A stretch of 64,000 bases of DNA from Flavobacterium inviolabile (GTDB lineage Bacteria; Bacteroidota; Bacteroidia; Flavobacteriales; Flavobacteriaceae), in assembly GCF_013389455.1 (NCBI RefSeq), contig NZ_CP058278.1, forward strand, positions 3,472,001 through 3,536,000, given 5' to 3'. Shown piece by piece: positions 18,566 to 28,368 of the stretch. The position numbers and the translations under genes were made by a program. The notes beneath the pieces were generated by a model that saw only the letters and a program-made list of their open reading frames with translations, had not been told where the DNA came from and ran no database searches. The stretch's first letter is position 1; the number at the start of each line of letters is the position of its first letter.

Positions 18566-19786
18566 TTAATTTATCTGTAAATAGCCCACCCTGTCTTTGG
18601 TTCTGCCCATTAAGGTGACATATTTCAGCACATAGAAATAAGTGCCCGTTGGCAGTTTCTCTCCTTTATTAATTGTTGTTCTTCCTTCTGATATACCCCA
18701 AAACCAGTTGTTATTAATTCCATACGCCTGCGTATCATATACTTTCACACCCCATCGGTTATAGATTTCCAGCGAGTTATCCGGAAAATCGGCTAAACCG
18801 TCAATAAAGAAGTAATCGTTCATCCCGTCGCCATTCGGGGAAACCCCGTTGTAGATAACGATGTTGTCCGGTGTGTCTTCATAAACCCGTGCCAGCGTGA
18901 AAATCCCGTCATTTCTGATGGCTGCCGTTACCGTTTTATTGGCCGGATCTACTGCCGACGGATAGAATTTCCATTCGGCATCCGCTACGTCCCAGCGCAC
19001 AATGGCGAATACCGTATCCGGGTTTCCGTTAATAAAGGTTGCCGGAGTAGTATTTTCATTCCAGGTTAAGGTCAAAGCCAGATCAATACTGGTTTCCTGG
19101 CTTTCAAATTTCCAGTATTCCGTTTTGTCTATCTGTTCGATAATGGATTGCCGCTGGTTGTTCGGATATAAAGCATCGGAACCTTCCAGGTAGTAATGCC
19201 CTTCGAAACTATTACCGGGACTACCGCTGCTGCTAATGGCCATCGGTCTGAAATAACCGGCATCACCAAAAGGAAATTCAAACGCATTGTTACCTTTCCG
19301 CCCTACGGTACCGTCCACAAAACTGTCGTCGCTTGTATTGCTTTGGGTAGCCTCCGCTTCAAAAACAATTTCTCCGCCGGAACCGTCTACATCTACAATA
19401 CCTTCATAGAAATCTGCATTTCCGGCTATAGAAATAGCCCCGGTGAGCAGAAAGGCCGGCTGTATGGTATTATTATTAAAAAGCACACTGTAAAATTCAC
19501 TGGGCAACGAGCCGGAAATGGTCTGCGCGCCCGAACTGCTTTCAAAACGGGTAAATCCCGAATTGGATAAAGGCGTAAAGGTGAATAAACCGTCATTATT
19601 GAAATTACCATGAAGTATCAATTCACCGTCATTTACGACATCACCGGTTACTTCATTGTCAAAATCAAAATGAGTTGAAAAAACCGTTCCCGGGTTGATT
19701 TTCAGATCACCGGTATTGATGGTCTGGGCAGCAACACTGCCGGTAAAAAAAAGTGATAAAATAACGGCACTTAAATAAAATTTCAT
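18566..19786 (-). CDS. secreted protein with CHU_C/T9SS type B sorting domain
   Basis: This 406-residue secreted protein has a signal peptide (MKFYLSAVILSLFFTGSVAA). Residues of about 25-310 are a beta-rich region (DGELILHGNFNNDGLF, SGAQTISG). A C-terminal type B sorting domain occupies about 315-406 (IVIYNGVSPNGDGMNDYFFI, LEIYNRWGVKVYD, LPTGTYFYVLKY). The sorting domain marks it as T9SS cargo. It is unusually short, since many cassette partners exceed 1000 residues. It is first in the three-gene cassette and 63 bp from PorP/SprF. The adhesive or other role of the N-terminal part is unknown. Confidence 0.93.
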   Translation of the reverse strand: MKFYLSAVILSLFFTGSVAAQTINTGDLKINPGTVFSTHFDFDNEVTGDVVNDGELILHGNFNNDGLFTFTPLSNSGFTRFESSSGAQTISGSLPSEFYSVLFNNNTIQPAFLLTGAISIAGNADFYEGIVDVDGSGGEIVFEAEATQSNTSDDSFVDGTVGRKGNNAFEFPFGDAGYFRPMAISSSGSPGNSFEGHYYLEGSDALYPNNQRQSIIEQIDKTEYWKFESQETSIDLALTLTWNENTTPATFINGNPDTVFAIVRWDVADAEWKFYPSAVDPANKTVTAAIRNDGIFTLARVYEDTPDNIVIYNGVSPNGDGMNDYFFIDGLADFPDNSLEIYNRWGVKVYDTQAYGINNNWFWGISEGRTTINKGEKLPTGTYFYVLKYVTLMGRTKDRVGYLQIN

Positions 19787-19828
19787 TCTGTTATTTTTTA
19801 AAGTTAACTATCATTATGTCCTATCTGA

Positions 19829-21295
19829 CTAATTGTACGGAAGGCTTTCCTCCAGTTCGATCAGATCATTCGGAATACTTTTAATTTCATTGGTTTTACT
19901 GTCCAGCAGTACCATTGTCAGGGTTTGATAGACCACATAATTTCTGGCAATTTCATTTGAAACGCCGCCATCAAGCACCAGCTGCACCCAATCCGGATTA
20001 GCGGTTATAACATTGTTTCTTAAAGGAATGGCTTCCTCATCTTCGTCAATATTAATGGCGATGATTTCCAGCAAATCACTGTTCTTCTTTAGCTTGGTAA
20101 AGGAAGCCATTTCCCTGATCTGATCCAGACAATGTCCGCAGCCCGCCAGCCAGAAAATAATCAGCCGGTACGGTTTTGTGGGCAGGGTTGCGTACAACTG
20201 GAATTTCGGACTCATGTAATTCGACCGGGGCTCTGTTCTGGAAACAAAATCCGGCGCTTTATCGCCCACATTCAAATACTTGGATCCTTTCACTTTTAAC
20301 CGGACCAGTTCCACATTGTTTACCCAACAATTCCCTTCCATGGCTACTTTTTCAATGTAGGACATCGCTCTGGGGTACTGCCCCCTTTCAATGCCTTTAT
20401 ATAAAAAATCCACTGCCCAGCCGTATACTAACGGATGCCCGGCATATACTTTTCCCACGATATTGCGGGAAACTTCCAGCACCAGGCTGTCCTGAACATC
20501 ATAATCTTCCGGATACTGCAACGTAAACAGGTCAATATAGTTCTGGAAATACTTTGACAGCCGGTTGGTGGTGACCAACAGCGGATCTTCAAAATCCATA
20601 TTGTCAAAATACTGTTCCACAATACTGTCCGGAATCCTGATTCCTTTTTTATCAAAACGATACTCCGGATACCGGAAAAAAACATACAGATGCGAAACAT
20701 ACAGTTCCCGGTGCCTTGCTGCTTCTTTTTTAATCCAGTCATTGTATTCCGCTACCGCCTGCCGGTATTTTTCATACGGCTCCTGAGCCTGTCTTTCTTT
20801 TACCGGTTTTGTCTTCCCTGCAAGCACGTGTTCCAGTGCCTGTATGGCTTCCACTCTGTTTTCCTGCTCTTTTAAAAAACCGGAAAAAACCGGGTTTTCC
20901 AGATCGGACATTTCAAACTGTAAAAAAGCACTTCCTAACGGGTCTATCACGATATTCAAAGCTTCTTTTACAATTAAAAAATGCATTTTCTTCTTTCGGA
21001 CATCTCCTTTTGTTTTCACATATTCCGTTTGGAGTATCACCTCTCCGGGCAGGTATTTATCGGGTATCCTGAAAATCTCTTTCTTTCCTTTCGGAATGGT
21101 TTTACCGGAGATAATCTTTTTCTGCCCGATGCCGTCCTGGACCAGAATGGTAATACTGATGCTGTAACCAGAGGCCAGCGTGATGCTTAACGGGATCTTC
21201 TTTTCCTCTTTTTTAACAGCAGCATTCACTTTTATAAAAAAAGAGGTCAGACAGACGAAAAGCATCCAAAACGTTTTTTCCAAAGAAGATGTCAT
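19829..21295 (-). CDS. thioredoxin-like (TlpA-type) periplasmic protein with long N-terminal extension
   Basis: This 488-residue exported protein has a signal peptide or membrane anchor (residues 1-26). Residues of about 30-340 form a region typical of Bacteroidota TlpA-type proteins, with no motif I can name. The C-terminus is a thioredoxin fold with the active-site motif CGHC at 386-389 in the context FWLAGCGHCLDQI. Disulfide exchange in the periplasm is the likely activity. It is 43 bp upstream of the T9SS cassette on the same strand and may be co-transcribed, so a role in folding secreted cargo is possible but unproven. Confidence 0.85.
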   Translation of the reverse strand: MTSSLEKTFWMLFVCLTSFFIKVNAAVKKEEKKIPLSITLASGYSISITILVQDGIGQKKIISGKTIPKGKKEIFRIPDKYLPGEVILQTEYVKTKGDVRKKKMHFLIVKEALNIVIDPLGSAFLQFEMSDLENPVFSGFLKEQENRVEAIQALEHVLAGKTKPVKERQAQEPYEKYRQAVAEYNDWIKKEAARHRELYVSHLYVFFRYPEYRFDKKGIRIPDSIVEQYFDNMDFEDPLLVTTNRLSKYFQNYIDLFTLQYPEDYDVQDSLVLEVSRNIVGKVYAGHPLVYGWAVDFLYKGIERGQYPRAMSYIEKVAMEGNCWVNNVELVRLKVKGSKYLNVGDKAPDFVSRTEPRSNYMSPKFQLYATLPTKPYRLIIFWLAGCGHCLDQIREMASFTKLKKNSDLLEIIAINIDEDEEAIPLRNNVITANPDWVQLVLDGGVSNEIARNYVVYQTLTMVLLDSKTNEIKSIPNDLIELEESLPYN

Positions 21296-21468
21296 AATTA
21301 TTTTTTAGTTAGTTAGCCTGAATTAAAGTATTGTTTTGGGTTTACTTTACCGGAACTTTCCATCTTCCTGTTGCCCGCCGGATTTATAGCAGTTGCTCCT
21401 CACAACCGGGTACTGTATTGACAGCCCGCCGGAAGAGCAACGCTTTGCTCTGATTCCATTAAATTCAA

Positions 21469-23535
21469 TTAAGGAATCAAATAGCCTGAATCTGTATTTT
21501 CCTGAACATATTTAATTGCCCATGCCCATGTATTTGCATAAAGTAAACTGTTGTATACTGTGGTTCCCGGAGGAGCATAGGCTTTTGGCTGCGGTCTGCC
21601 GCTTGCATCAATTTTAGCCGGATAACTATATAAATTTTCGTGGGTTGAACTTCCTGACGCCCAGACTCCGTCTCCGCAGTAGAAGAATCCTAATGTATTA
21701 TGTTTGAATGCAAATACACCTGCCAATGTCGGATGAATTGCCAGTGGTGCTACCGTTGCCGGCAGTCCGCTTATAATGTAATTACGCTGGGCACTTCCAT
21801 CCTGACCTAATTTTAATCCCTGAATATTTCCGAAAGGACCGTTTAGTATCGGATCGGATACACTTGTAACAGTTGCCGAAATAGAACCTCCTCCCTGCGC
21901 ATTAATGGTTGCCGAAGCTCCACAGATGGTGTTTACCAAATTCTGCTCCTGTGTAAAATTGCTTTCATTTGATGCATAGATCAGTACTCCTTTTTTATTT
22001 TTGACAAAATTGTTCAATACTGAAGTCGTTTCCGCTGAAGGGCTATATCCTGTTCCTACAATAACAATATCAATATTATAAGTGTTGATAGTGCTTTTCA
22101 GAGAATATCCCTGGTTTGTACCGCCATTAAACAAGCTTATTCCCTGAACCGGTACCGTTCCGCTTGGTCCGAAATTTACCGTCGACATTAGTATTTCTTT
22201 AGGTGAATAGCCTGTTTGCGCTGTTGCCGGCTGTCCTAATCCTATTCCTAATCCCAATACCCGCATTGTACGGTACATATTGGTAAAGGCAATGCTTTTT
22301 GTACAACTGGCTCCGGAGTTACCCACACCGCTTACGGTAAACAGAAACGAACCTGCCGCCACCGGTACACCTGTTGCCATGAGTGTTACCACCTGGGTTC
22401 CTACCGTTGAAAAGGTTCCGCTTCCGGAAAAAGAGATACCGTTAACCACATCAGTAGAAATGGTATAGCTTCCAACGCTGGCCACCGTTACCGGTACTGT
22501 CATTTTGTTGGCCGCTGTCATTGCGGTTCCCGTCATATAACTGCCGCTTACCGTAATACCGCCGCAATTGATGGTATAAGATACCGGTGGTACCGCTACC
22601 GTAATGTTAACCGTACAGCTACCAGCTGTAGTGGCACTTCCGGTTAGCGTTACTGTATTGGCTCCCGGAGCTGCCGGAGTACCGCTTCCCTGTAGCACAA
22701 CCGTCTGGCTGCCTAAAGTGGTAAAGTTACCCGAACCGCTAAACGAATAGCCGTTTACGGTATTGGTACTGATCATATAATTACCCGCTGCGGTAACATT
22801 TACCGTTAGCGTTAGCGTATTCGAAGCATTCAGCGCCACACCCTGTACATAGCTTCCCCCCACCGTTATTGAAGGGCAAAGCATGGAAAATTCTGTAGCA
22901 GCCGGAATCACGGTAATCGTGAATGTACAGGATTGTACCACATTATTGATCGAGATCGTCACGGTTTCTGTTCCTGCCGCTACCGGTGTTCCAACACCCT
23001 GTAGCGTTAAAGTATAAGTCCCGGTCGTTGGAAAAGTCCCGCTTTTTTCAAAATAAAAGCCATTGGCTGTTCCTGTTATTTCATAGGTACCCGGCTGGGT
23101 TACCGTTACCGGAACCGTTATAAAATGGGTCTGGTTTAATGGTTCGCCCGCTTTATAAACACCCTGAACCGTTACGGCGCTACATTGTGCTACCGCTAAA
23201 TTTGCCTGTGGCAGCGTACCACACATACTCAGCCAGGTATGTATACTTTCCTGATAATAATTATAACAGTTGGTTGTGGTATTGAAAATCGTCAACCCGT
23301 TAATCAGCGAGCTCGTTGGAATAGCATCCCTTTCTGCTGTTGTCATACGGGACAGCAATACTCCTCTCATATTACTTTCGACCTCAAATAAAGCGCCAGG
23401 TGCCGGATTACTCGGAGTGCCCGGAACACTGTTATCTCTGATTTTAATACCAACCTGTCCTGAGACTGTCAAACTAATCAGCCCGATTAGCAAAACCAGA
23501 ATAAAATTTGATTTTATAGTATTTAATTTCCTCAT
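21469..23535 (-). CDS. surface protein with three Ig-like repeats and an amidotransferase-like C-terminus
   Basis: The protein is 688 residues from the ATG at 23535. An ATG six codons upstream would lengthen it but spoil the signal peptide. After the signal (MRKLNTIKSNFILVLLIGLI) comes QVGIKIRDNSVPGTPSNPAP, a degenerate form of the surface-protein start. Three repeats of about 90 residues follow (about 115-430), each with a V-x-G-x-Y opening and a TFTTxGTQxVTL-like strand. The last 260 residues contain a Rossmann-like segment (YNIDIVIVGTGYSPSAETTS, FVKNKKGVLIYASNE) reminiscent of ThuA/DUF4350-type folds. The gene end is PENTDSGYLIP-like with no sorting domain. Function is unknown. Confidence 0.75.
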   Translation of the reverse strand: MRKLNTIKSNFILVLLIGLISLTVSGQVGIKIRDNSVPGTPSNPAPGALFEVESNMRGVLLSRMTTAERDAIPTSSLINGLTIFNTTTNCYNYYQESIHTWLSMCGTLPQANLAVAQCSAVTVQGVYKAGEPLNQTHFITVPVTVTQPGTYEITGTANGFYFEKSGTFPTTGTYTLTLQGVGTPVAAGTETVTISINNVVQSCTFTITVIPAATEFSMLCPSITVGGSYVQGVALNASNTLTLTVNVTAAGNYMISTNTVNGYSFSGSGNFTTLGSQTVVLQGSGTPAAPGANTVTLTGSATTAGSCTVNITVAVPPVSYTINCGGITVSGSYMTGTAMTAANKMTVPVTVASVGSYTISTDVVNGISFSGSGTFSTVGTQVVTLMATGVPVAAGSFLFTVSGVGNSGASCTKSIAFTNMYRTMRVLGLGIGLGQPATAQTGYSPKEILMSTVNFGPSGTVPVQGISLFNGGTNQGYSLKSTINTYNIDIVIVGTGYSPSAETTSVLNNFVKNKKGVLIYASNESNFTQEQNLVNTICGASATINAQGGGSISATVTSVSDPILNGPFGNIQGLKLGQDGSAQRNYIISGLPATVAPLAIHPTLAGVFAFKHNTLGFFYCGDGVWASGSSTHENLYSYPAKIDASGRPQPKAYAPPGTTVYNSLLYANTWAWAIKYVQENTDSGYLIP

Positions 23536-23748
23536 AATATATGTTTTATTCATACTCCTTCTTAATTATATGGTTTGAAAAACAAACCGAAACAACAAAA
23601 GCGTCTGCCTCTTTTTCTGCTAAACTGCTCATTCCTATTCCATCCGGCAGACTCTTCACCGTTGTTGTTCTATCCGGATATTCTTTCACTCCGGGGAACC
23701 AGTGTTATTACCAACACCAGTTTCCCCAAAATGAAAAACTACCTCAAA

Positions 23749-26700
23749 TCACATTCCTAGTTTTGTCAGCTTTTTTTCAAGGCTGTCCATTCTTTCCTGC
23801 AATGCTTTTATCTCCTGATCTTTGGCATCCAACTGTCCCTGCTGCTCAATAATGTGCAGGTACAATTCTTCGATTTTTTCCAACGATTGTATGGAAAGTT
23901 CCGAGATGTTAAAGGAGTATCCTTCTTTTGTTTTTTCCAGCTTCGTGATTGGAGTAATGCCCGGCAAGTGTCTGTTTTTGTTTATAAATGCCTTCGTTTC
24001 TTCCAGCGATTTGAATTTGTAATCTGCTTTTAGATCGGAAGCACCATCAAAATAATCTTCAAAAACATAATCGGCATAGTATCCGTTTGTCGTGGTGATC
24101 GCCCCGTTTACGCGCAGCTTTTCATTTAAAGAGCCGGACGGCGCGGCATGTCCGATACCAACCCAACCCATAGTATACACATCTTCCATATTGGATGTTG
24201 CGCCAATGCTGTTCGTCACACTAAACCACGGTTCTTTTATTAACGGTCTTAAATCAAGTACATTGGTTGTTCCGTCTTCATCTTTATAATCCAGACTGCC
24301 AGCCCCGCTATTACCGGAAGCGTTTACCGTTAATGTGGTTAAGGTTTCAGCATCGCCCACCAGATCCTGCATTGCCAGTTCGTTTGCCGTACCCGCTTCA
24401 TCTGTATACACCAGTTTATGTGTTGTGTCGTTGTACGCTAATGCTGTTACCGTTTCATTGATGTTTGTTGTGGCACCGTCTTCATTCGTATAAACGGCAA
24501 TCTGATGCCCGGGAACAGTACCGGTTATGGTTGTGGTGGTCTCTTCGGCATCGATAATCTGGGTAATTTCATTTACAAACTGCTGATTTGTTACCAGGTT
24601 TGAAATAAACGTAGGATTGCTCGAAATAGCCGTTACCGGCATCGCTACCGCTACCGCCTGGTTATCGGTCAACGTCAGGTTATCATTGGTAATCGCTAAA
24701 CTCTGGTTGATGTTGTTTGTATCCAACCCGTTTATTAAAGCGGTCAAGTCAACTACAGTAGAATCTCCATTCTCATCGGTATACGTCAACGTACCGTTTG
24801 CTGAACTGTACACCAAAGTGGTTAAGGTTTCCGCTCCGCTTACCAGACTTAACAGATTCAGTGTATTAGCAGTACCATCTTCATCCGTATACGTTAGTGT
24901 ATTAGCCATTGGGTTATACGTCAAACTGGTCAGCGTTTCCTGATTCTGGATAATTGTTGTCAGGTTTGTAATAAACTCTGAGTTCTGTGTCAGGTTATCA
25001 ATAAAGGTATTGTTACTGGCAATATCTGCAACCGGCATCGTTACTATCACGCCCTGGTTATCGGTCAAAGCCAGGTTATCATTTGTATCGATTGCCAAAC
25101 TCTGGTTAATGTTGTTTAATCCTTCCGTGGTAATAATATTCGTAATATCATTGATAAACTCCGAATTTTGCGTCAGGTTATCAATAAAGGTATTGTTGCT
25201 GGAAATATCCGTAACCGGCATCGTTACCACCACACCCTGGTTATCGGTCAGAGCCAGATTATCATTTGTATCGATTGCCAATGTCTGGTTGATGTTATTC
25301 GTGTCCAGTGCGCCTACCAAAGTAGCCAGATCTATTACTGTATCATGATTATCCTCATCCGTATACGTCAGCGTATTCGCCGTTGCGTCATACTCCAAAT
25401 GGGTCAACGTTTCCTGACTCTGGATAATCGTTGTCAGGTTTGTAATAAACTCTGAATTCTGCGTCAGGTTATCAATAAACGTAGTGTTACTGGAAATATC
25501 CGTAACCGGCATCGTTACCACCACACCCTGATCATCGGTCAAGGCCAGGTTATCATTTGTATCAATTGCCAACGTATGGTTGATGTTGTTTGTGTCCAGT
25601 CCACCTACCAAAGCTGCCAAGTCAATTACTGTATTTTGATTATCTTCATCCGTATAGGTCAGTGTATTGGCCGTTGCGTCATACTCCAAATGGGTCAGCG
25701 TTTCCTGATTCTGGATAATCGTTGTCAGGTTCGTAATAAACTCTGAGTTCTGCGTCAGGTTATCAATAAACGTAGTGTTACTGGCGATATCCGTAACCGG
25801 CATCGTTACCACCACACCCTGGTTATCGGTCAGAGCCAGATTGTCATTTGTATCGATTGCCAACGTCTGGTTAATGTTGTTTGTGTCCAATGCACCGACC
25901 AGAGTAGCCAGATCGATTACTGTATCATGATTATCCTCATCCGTATACGTCAGCGTATTGGCCGTTGCGTCATACTCCAAATGGGTCAGCGTTTCCTGGC
26001 TCTGGATAATCGTTGTCAGGTTTGTAATAAACTCTGAGTTCTGCGTCAGGTTATCAATAAACGTAGTGTTACTGGCGATATCCGTAACCGGCATCGTTAC
26101 TACCACACCCTGATTATCGGTCAGAGCCAGATTGTCATTTGTATCGATTGCCAACGTCTGGTTGATGTTGTTTGTGTCCAGTGCACCTACCAGAGTAGCC
26201 AGATCGATTACTGTATTTTGATTATTTTCATCCGTATACGTCAGCGTATTCGCCGTTGAATCATACTCCAAATGGGTCAGTGTTTCTTGGCTCTGGATAA
26301 TAGTCGTTAACTCGGTTAAAAAGTTTGAACTGTTTAGAATCGTATTCGCATTGTTAATCACATCAGCGACCACATCAATGGTGGTTGTCGTATTATTTTC
26401 ACTCGTATATATATACACACCACTGGCTGTATTGACCAATGTGGTAATCGTTTCATAGGTTTTAACAATTGCCTCAAAATCAATTACAACCGGGTTTCCG
26501 TTTTCATCAATATAGGTAAATATATTTGTTGTCGGATTATAGATCACCACACCTTCAGACGGGGTTGCTTCACTGGAAATAACGATTCGATTCCATTTGT
26601 TATCATACCAGTAGTAATACCCCGGTGTCACATTATTGGGTGCCGTCCCTGCCGTAGCACTGTTAAACACCAATAAACTGTTCGGTATTCCTCCATTATT

Positions 26701-26883
26701 TAATATCGGGTTGCTGCTCGTTAAACTTTGAAGCGACACATTAGGAATTAAAACCCCTTTATTAGTTGCTGCAACATGCAATTGTGCAGACACATCAGGT
26801 GACTGGATTCCAATACCAACCTGCCCATAAGTCACATAACCACCTAACAATAAAAAAAGTAAGGGTAAAAATTTATTTTTCAT
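23749..26883 (-). CDS. 1044-residue repeat surface protein with tail-spike-like C-terminus
   Basis: The protein has a signal peptide (MKNKFLPLLFLLLGGYVTYG), then QVGIGIQSPDVSAQLHVAAT and the shared block LLVFNSATAGTAPNNVTPGY. Residues of about 190-580 contain four near-identical 97-residue repeats, followed by degenerate partial repeats to about 890. The C-terminal 120 residues (YYADYVFEDYFDG, FINKNRHLPGITPI, then a coiled coil ending MDSLEKKLTKLGM) resemble the intramolecular chaperone-type ends (peptidase S74-like) of tail spikes and Bacteroidota fibres. The Ser-Lys self-cleavage residues cannot be confirmed by eye. It is likely a trimeric fibre on the cell surface. It is the first gene of a minus-strand pair. 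Confidence 0.85.
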   Translation of the reverse strand: MKNKFLPLLFLLLGGYVTYGQVGIGIQSPDVSAQLHVAATNKGVLIPNVSLQSLTSSNPILNNGGIPNSLLVFNSATAGTAPNNVTPGYYYWYDNKWNRIVISSEATPSEGVVIYNPTTNIFTYIDENGNPVVIDFEAIVKTYETITTLVNTASGVYIYTSENNTTTTIDVVADVINNANTILNSSNFLTELTTIIQSQETLTHLEYDSTANTLTYTDENNQNTVIDLATLVGALDTNNINQTLAIDTNDNLALTDNQGVVVTMPVTDIASNTTFIDNLTQNSEFITNLTTIIQSQETLTHLEYDATANTLTYTDEDNHDTVIDLATLVGALDTNNINQTLAIDTNDNLALTDNQGVVVTMPVTDIASNTTFIDNLTQNSEFITNLTTIIQNQETLTHLEYDATANTLTYTDEDNQNTVIDLAALVGGLDTNNINHTLAIDTNDNLALTDDQGVVVTMPVTDISSNTTFIDNLTQNSEFITNLTTIIQSQETLTHLEYDATANTLTYTDEDNHDTVIDLATLVGALDTNNINQTLAIDTNDNLALTDNQGVVVTMPVTDISSNNTFIDNLTQNSEFINDITNIITTEGLNNINQSLAIDTNDNLALTDNQGVIVTMPVADIASNNTFIDNLTQNSEFITNLTTIIQNQETLTSLTYNPMANTLTYTDEDGTANTLNLLSLVSGAETLTTLVYSSANGTLTYTDENGDSTVVDLTALINGLDTNNINQSLAITNDNLTLTDNQAVAVAMPVTAISSNPTFISNLVTNQQFVNEITQIIDAEETTTTITGTVPGHQIAVYTNEDGATTNINETVTALAYNDTTHKLVYTDEAGTANELAMQDLVGDAETLTTLTVNASGNSGAGSLDYKDEDGTTNVLDLRPLIKEPWFSVTNSIGATSNMEDVYTMGWVGIGHAAPSGSLNEKLRVNGAITTTNGYYADYVFEDYFDGASDLKADYKFKSLEETKAFINKNRHLPGITPITKLEKTKEGYSFNISELSIQSLEKIEELYLHIIEQQGQLDAKDQEIKALQERMDSLEKKLTKLGM
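25140..26303 (-). repeat. four tandem 291-bp (97-residue) repeats inside the fibre gene
   Basis: The DNA unit recurs at exactly 291-bp spacing, for example with the TTGTCAGG landmark at 25431, 25722 and 26013. Units are approximately 25140-25430, 25431-25721, 25722-26012 and 26013-26303, followed to the left by a truncated 183-bp unit. The units differ at few positions, mostly silent, so they arose recently. Copy number is likely to vary between strains. Confidence 0.9.
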
Positions 26884-27854
26884 ACATTCATGATTTTAAA
26901 AAAGAGTGCCGCACTTTCCAGATGCCGCACCTAATTACATTAACTTCTCGATGCAAAGTGAGCCATTCTAAACAAGATATACCGCATAAGCATCCCCACT
27001 TATATACGCAACGCTTAAAAAAAACACAAAAACACTGAAAACCAATACAATAACATCTTATTTCTTTATACTCAAAACCTCACAACAATGCCATTTGAGT
27101 ACCAAAAAAGGAGTAAAAAAGTAACGTTGTCCGGATAAAAAAAGGAATTTATGCCATCCTTATACTCTTCAGGCAAAAAAAGTGCGGTAAATACAGCCGA
27201 AACATTAGCATTTTACAGCTATTTTTAATGTAAAACAGTTCTGACAATATCACTAACACACTGACAGTCATTTTTATGCAATCAGCTTATGATAACGTAT
27301 TGTTTTCAAATACGCAGCCAGAAGATTATATATCTTGCTGTAAAAAAAAGAGAGCAGCTTATTCCCCATCCATAAGCTGCTCTCAAACAAAAAAATAAAA
27401 ATTAATGTATAAAAAAAGTAATACTCATCCTTTACTATCCCTGCTTACAGCTTCGCAATAGCACATAAAGCCATAACGAAACGCACTCCTGATAGTTAAA
27501 AATCTCCGGAATCAATTATCAAACACACTAAAGCCTTATTTTCATACAGTAGAAAGGCATAGCGGATTGCCATTATTCAATAATCTTATCCGGAGATAAT
27601 AAAAAAAGTCATTAAATCTCATAAACAGTTTATACACTCCCCTGTCTATATTTTAAATATTTTTAAGGGAAATCCCTTTGTTCTATTGTATCCTATTTAC
27701 AGCTGCATTACTATTGCAATTCCTGCTACAAAATACTATTCAAAGCGTAAACAAACCATAATACCTGCGATAGATACCCTTTGTTTATTGCCCTTTGCTA
27801 TTTGCCTTTTTTCCTTTGCCTCTCCCAGAAGCATGATCCCCTAAAAGCTCCACT
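26884..27854. other. 0.97-kb intergenic region with a strong terminator and no recognised gene
   Basis: No coding region is supported. A strong minus-strand terminator lies at 27350-27384. ATCTCCGGA at 27502-27510 is repeated inverted at 27589-27597, and a TTGCC/TTTGC-rich low-complexity run lies at about 27780-27823. The 470 nt between the terminator and the peptide gene at 27855 could be an untranslated 3' region or hold a small RNA. Confidence 0.5.
27350..27384 (-). terminator. strong intrinsic terminator, minus strand
   Basis: A 12-bp perfect stem (GAGAGCAGCTTA / TAAGCTGCTCTC) with an 11-nt loop is followed, in the minus-strand sense, by a run of eight U. The nearest upstream minus-strand gene is the tiny peptide at 27855-27992, 470 bp away, so the transcript has a long non-coding part. 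Confidence 0.85.
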
Positions 27855-27992
27855 TTACTCATTACCAGCCATTTTCGCATTGAAACGGATCCCGGCATTG
27901 CTGTCCGGGAAATTCGTTCCCTGAGCAAAACTGTAACTCATCACTGAAACCATAAAAACATTAAAAAAAAGCCAAACAATAAAATTTTTCAT
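27855..27992 (-). CDS. 45-residue secreted peptide, unknown function
   Basis: From the ATG at 27992 the product starts MKNFIVWLFFNVFMVSVMSY, a signal peptide with a plausible cleavage after SFAQ. It leaves a mature peptide of about 20 residues (GTNFPDSNAGIRFNAKMAGN plus E). An in-frame ATG at 28040 would add 16 charged residues before the signal, which makes that start less likely. It stands alone, with an operator-like inverted repeat upstream (28044-28079), and the TPR/LuxR regulators are its nearest minus-strand neighbours. A signalling or surface peptide is possible, but nothing identifies it. Confidence 0.5.
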   Translation of the reverse strand: MKNFIVWLFFNVFMVSVMSYSFAQGTNFPDSNAGIRFNAKMAGNE

Positions 27993-28043
27993 TTTTTTAT
28001 TTCTGATTACATTTTCGAAACACTCTTTCGGTGAATTCATAAC

Positions 28044-28101
28044 AAATGTGAGTAAATTTTTAATTCAACACTCACATTTCACGCCCTCACATCTACTCAC
28101 A
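28044..28101. promoter_or_regulatory. cluster of ACTCACA half-sites upstream of the secreted peptide
   Basis: AAATGTGAGT (28044-28053) and ACTCACATTT (28070-28079) form a perfect 10-bp inverted repeat with a 16-nt spacer. Two more half-sites follow (CTCACAT around 28086-28092 and ACTCACA at 28095-28101). The cluster lies 50-110 bp upstream of the ATG at 27992. It has the look of a cooperative operator. Confidence 0.5.
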
Positions 28102-28196
28102 AACTTAAAAAACAGTATTACAAATAGTTGCAAAGCTTATTGTCCCAAAAATTTCTTTTCTTTTCTGGATTATCCTGAAAATAACGCTAAAAAAAA

Positions 28197-28224
28197 GCCG
28201 GCTTCCTGTATAAAAGAAGCCGGC
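28197..28224 (-). terminator. intrinsic terminator of the TPR/LuxR operon
   Basis: GCCGGCTTC pairs with GAAGCCGGC over a 10-nt loop, followed in the minus sense by a run of U (the A-run at about 28189-28196). It lies 145 bp after the stop at 28369. Confidence 0.85.
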
Positions 28225-28368
28225 CGGGAACAAATAAGTGTTTTATAGCAATTTTCCGGTACGTCAAATCCTGTTTTTGGTGACAATATAGCCGAAATGT
28301 TATTTAAAAAACAATACCGGAAGCCCTGAAAGTTGTTTACCCGATAAACATACCGGTACCATCTGTGC

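Noticed and set aside
27502..27597. ATCTCCGGA / TCCGGAGAT inverted pair as a terminator
   Set aside because: The 78-nt loop is too long for an intrinsic terminator; it remains only a possible RNA structure.
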